Assembly (NCBI GenBank): GCA_002451275.1
Contig: DKBS01000049.1
Location: 14,223 to 39,558 of the forward strand
DNA: 25,336 bases
Source of the DNA: Planctomycetaceae bacterium UBA6894
GTDB lineage: Bacteria > Planctomycetota > Planctomycetia > Gemmatales > Gemmataceae
Direction of reading: 5' to 3'
Made by a program: the position numbers and the translations under genes. Under the pieces are notes generated by a model. It was not told where the DNA came from. It ran no database searches and worked only from the letters and a program-made list of their open reading frames with translations. Below are positions 23,858-25,336 of this stretch, piece after piece. Numbering within the stretch: the first letter of the stretch is position 1; each line of letters begins with the position of its first letter.

Positions 23858-24997
23858 CTATTCCTTTTCCTTTTTTGCCCTGGCCGAGGGCTTTGCCTGC
23901 CACACTGGCGCAGTGAGCGGACGTTTTTCACTCGGCACCGCATGGAGGATGGATTGGGAGAAGCGCGAGCTTTTCCCGGTCCACACCAGATCGGATCCAC
24001 CTTCCGCCTTGTTGACCAGTTTGAAAATCGGCCGCAGCCGGTACCGCTCGCCCGGGCCCAAGCCGTTTCCCTCGCTGATTTCCACCACCTTGCGGCTGCC
24101 GTCGGGCATGCGGGAAATCTGGGTGATCACATGCATCGCCTGGGCCACCTGCATGCGCGCCACATAAACAGGCAGAACCACATCACTCATCAGGCAGAGG
24201 GTTTCCAGACGCACCAGAGCCAACAGCGGACTGGAAGCGTGCACGGTGCTGAGAGAACCATCGTGGCCAGAAAGCATCGACTGGATCAGGTCCAGCGCCT
24301 CGCCGCGGCGCACCTCGCCCACGATGATGCGGTCAGGCCGCATACGGAGTGAATCCACGAACAGATCCCGGATGGAAACCGCGCCCTTGCCATCGGAACC
24401 ATTTTGTTTGGCTTCCAGATAAACCGTGTGTTCCTGGGCCAGCTGCAATTCGGACGAATCCTCGATCACCACGATGCGCTCGTGGCTGGGGATGGTGAAG
24501 GATAGAGCGTTCAAAAGAGAAGTTTTGCCGCTGCCAGTGCCTCCAGATACCACGATGTTCTTGTGGGTTTGCACCATCAACCCGAGGTATTCCGCAGCCA
24601 TGGAGGACAGGGAGCCTTTTTTCACCACCCAATCGAGCGTGGTCTCGTTTTTCTTGCCGAACTTGCGGATGGACAGACAGATTCCCAAGCGACTGCACGG
24701 GGGAATGATGGCGTGGACGCGAAAAGCATCAGGCGGCGGCAGGCGCGCGTCCATGCTGTGGTTGTGTTCATCCAAGCGACGGCCGACATACTCCGCCAGA
24801 TTGCGAACCGCTATTTCCAGCGAATGCGCACTGGGGAAGCTTCTACCGGTCAGCTCCAGCCGGCCTGCGCGTTCGCAGTAAACCTTGTCATGCCCGTTGA
24901 TGAGGATTTCGCTGATATCGTCCCGTTCAAACAGCAGGTCTGCCACCGGCTTGAAAAAATGGCGCAGCGTTTTCTGGTAAACCTGATCCCGCTGCAT
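23858..24997 (-). CDS. tadA: TadA/CpaF-type pilus ATPase (second copy, no FHA)
   Basis: A 379-residue secretion ATPase of the T2SSE family lacking an FHA domain. The N-terminal domain contains FERDDISEILINGHDKVY (23-40) and a DARLPPPDAFRVHAIIPP region (83-100). The ATPase motifs are Walker A GGTGSGKT (152-159), Asp box RIVVIEDSSE (174-183), Walker B RIIVGEVRRGE (223-233) and His box GHDGSLSTVHA (244-254). All key residues are present. The C-terminus is basic and extended (ARAKKEKE). ATG 24997 follows GAAGGA by 8 nt and lies 4 nt after the stop of the upstream membrane gene. It is the second motor in the locus and is clearly divergent from the FHA-TadA. It may serve retraction, secretion, or a different pilin set; which motor does what cannot be told from sequence. 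Confidence 0.93.
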   Translation of the reverse strand: MQRDQVYQKTLRHFFKPVADLLFERDDISEILINGHDKVYCERAGRLELTGRSFPSAHSLEIAVRNLAEYVGRRLDEHNHSMDARLPPPDAFRVHAIIPPCSRLGICLSIRKFGKKNETTLDWVVKKGSLSSMAAEYLGLMVQTHKNIVVSGGTGSGKTSLLNALSFTIPSHERIVVIEDSSELQLAQEHTVYLEAKQNGSDGKGAVSIRDLFVDSLRMRPDRIIVGEVRRGEALDLIQSMLSGHDGSLSTVHASSPLLALVRLETLCLMSDVVLPVYVARMQVAQAMHVITQISRMPDGSRKVVEISEGNGLGPGERYRLRPIFKLVNKAEGGSDLVWTGKSSRFSQSILHAVPSEKRPLTAPVWQAKPSARAKKEKE

Positions 24998-25001
24998 GGA
25001 T

Positions 25002-25336
25002 TCATTCCTTCGCTTTCTGCCCAGGATGTGGACCGAAGGAATCCTCGGTAGGAATCCGGACCCCGGAATCGTTGGGGCCGGAACCGGGTTGTCGCGAAGC
25101 CCCGGACGGAATTTCGGTACGCTGCTTCGGAATGCCTGCAGGGCTGGTTCCGGCTGCGGGCTTCCTTACCAAAAGGACCGTCAAAACGGTCAAGGCGACA
25201 CACAGGAAAGCCACCAGAACCAGCAATATTTTGGATGTCTGGTTTTGGTTTCCCCACCAGCCTTTCCGTTCGGCAGGGATTTCGGAAGCGGACACATTCC
25301 TGCGTTGTTTCTCCTTACCCCTTTGGATGGGGGCAA
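25002..25336 (-). CDS. Small membrane protein before the second ATPase, possibly 5' partial
   Basis: The frame ends at 25002 and is open to the window edge, so the start may lie outside. Inside the window the only likely start is a GTG at 25295, which gives 97 residues, but its Shine-Dalgarno spacing is poor. There is a basic cytoplasmic head, one hydrophobic helix (about residues 23-43 counted from GTG: ILLVLVAFLCVALTVLTVLLV) and a polar, Pro/Ser/Gly-rich tail with no recognisable domain. It is 4 nt upstream of the ATPase ATG, so the two are coupled. I do not recognise the family. It could be a periplasmic-tail assembly factor. Confidence 0.55.
   Translation of the reverse strand, partial: APIQRGKEKQRRNVSASEIPAERKGWWGNQNQTSKILLVLVAFLCVALTVLTVLLVRKPAAGTSPAGIPKQRTEIPSGASRQPGSGPNDSGVRIPTEDSFGPHPGQKAKE

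Noticed and set aside
23682..23903. 73-codon minus-strand frame in the AT-rich gap before the pilins
   Set aside because: It overlaps the end of the ATPase by 46 nt in another frame, has no convincing start site, and its product has no membrane or pilin features; the space is better read as a promoter region.

Overview
The window looks like a chromosomal segment from a GC-rich bacterium of the Planctomycetota/Verrucomicrobiota group, most likely Planctomycetota. The main evidence is two consecutive pairs of PSCyt1-PSCyt2-PSD1 (DUF1549/DUF1553) and DUF1501 proteins, families that are strongly expanded in those phyla. The exact genus cannot be read from the sequence. I see no tRNA, rRNA, CRISPR array, transposase or phage gene.

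Layout. Positions 1-847 (minus strand) hold the start of an FAD-type oxidoreductase and a SAM methyltransferase with overlapping ends. A divergent intergenic region of about 117 bp leads to a PP2C-type Ser/Thr phosphatase (965-1696, plus). Next is a four-gene plus-strand block (1820-10617): large secreted cytochrome-like protein, Tat-exported DUF1501 protein, then a second copy of the same pair. The two copies form an old tandem duplication. The flanking domains are conserved between the two large proteins, but their central domains are unrelated.

From 10621 to the right edge every gene is on the minus strand, so transcription runs right to left. This is a Tad (tight adherence, type IVb/Flp pilus) locus. 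In transcription order it holds: a small membrane protein cut by the window edge; a TadA/CpaF ATPase; an AT-rich gap; two Flp-like pilins; a strong hairpin; a TadV/CpaA prepilin peptidase; a 58-residue pilin-like gene; a TadE-like protein; a large TadG-like protein; a second TadE-like protein; an unknown membrane protein; CpaB/RcpC; a second TadA ATPase fused to an N-terminal FHA domain; TadB; TadC; an FHA-transmembrane protein; and a pseudokinase-FHA-pseudokinase protein. Most junctions overlap or lie within about 20 nt, which indicates one coupled operon. No secretin (CpaC/RcpA) or TadZ/CpaE is present in the window.

How it may work together. The Tad genes encode pilin, processing peptidase, inner-membrane platform, minor pilins and two motors. 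Unusually, three proteins at the distal end carry FHA (normally phosphothreonine-reading) domains. One of them places an FHA domain between two kinase folds that have both lost the catalytic aspartate, and a PP2C phosphatase lies nearby. I infer that pilus assembly or secretion is wired to a Ser/Thr phosphorylation signal, with the double pseudokinase acting as a scaffold. This is the most interesting feature of the window. The wiring is inference; the domain arrangement and lost residues are read directly from the sequence.
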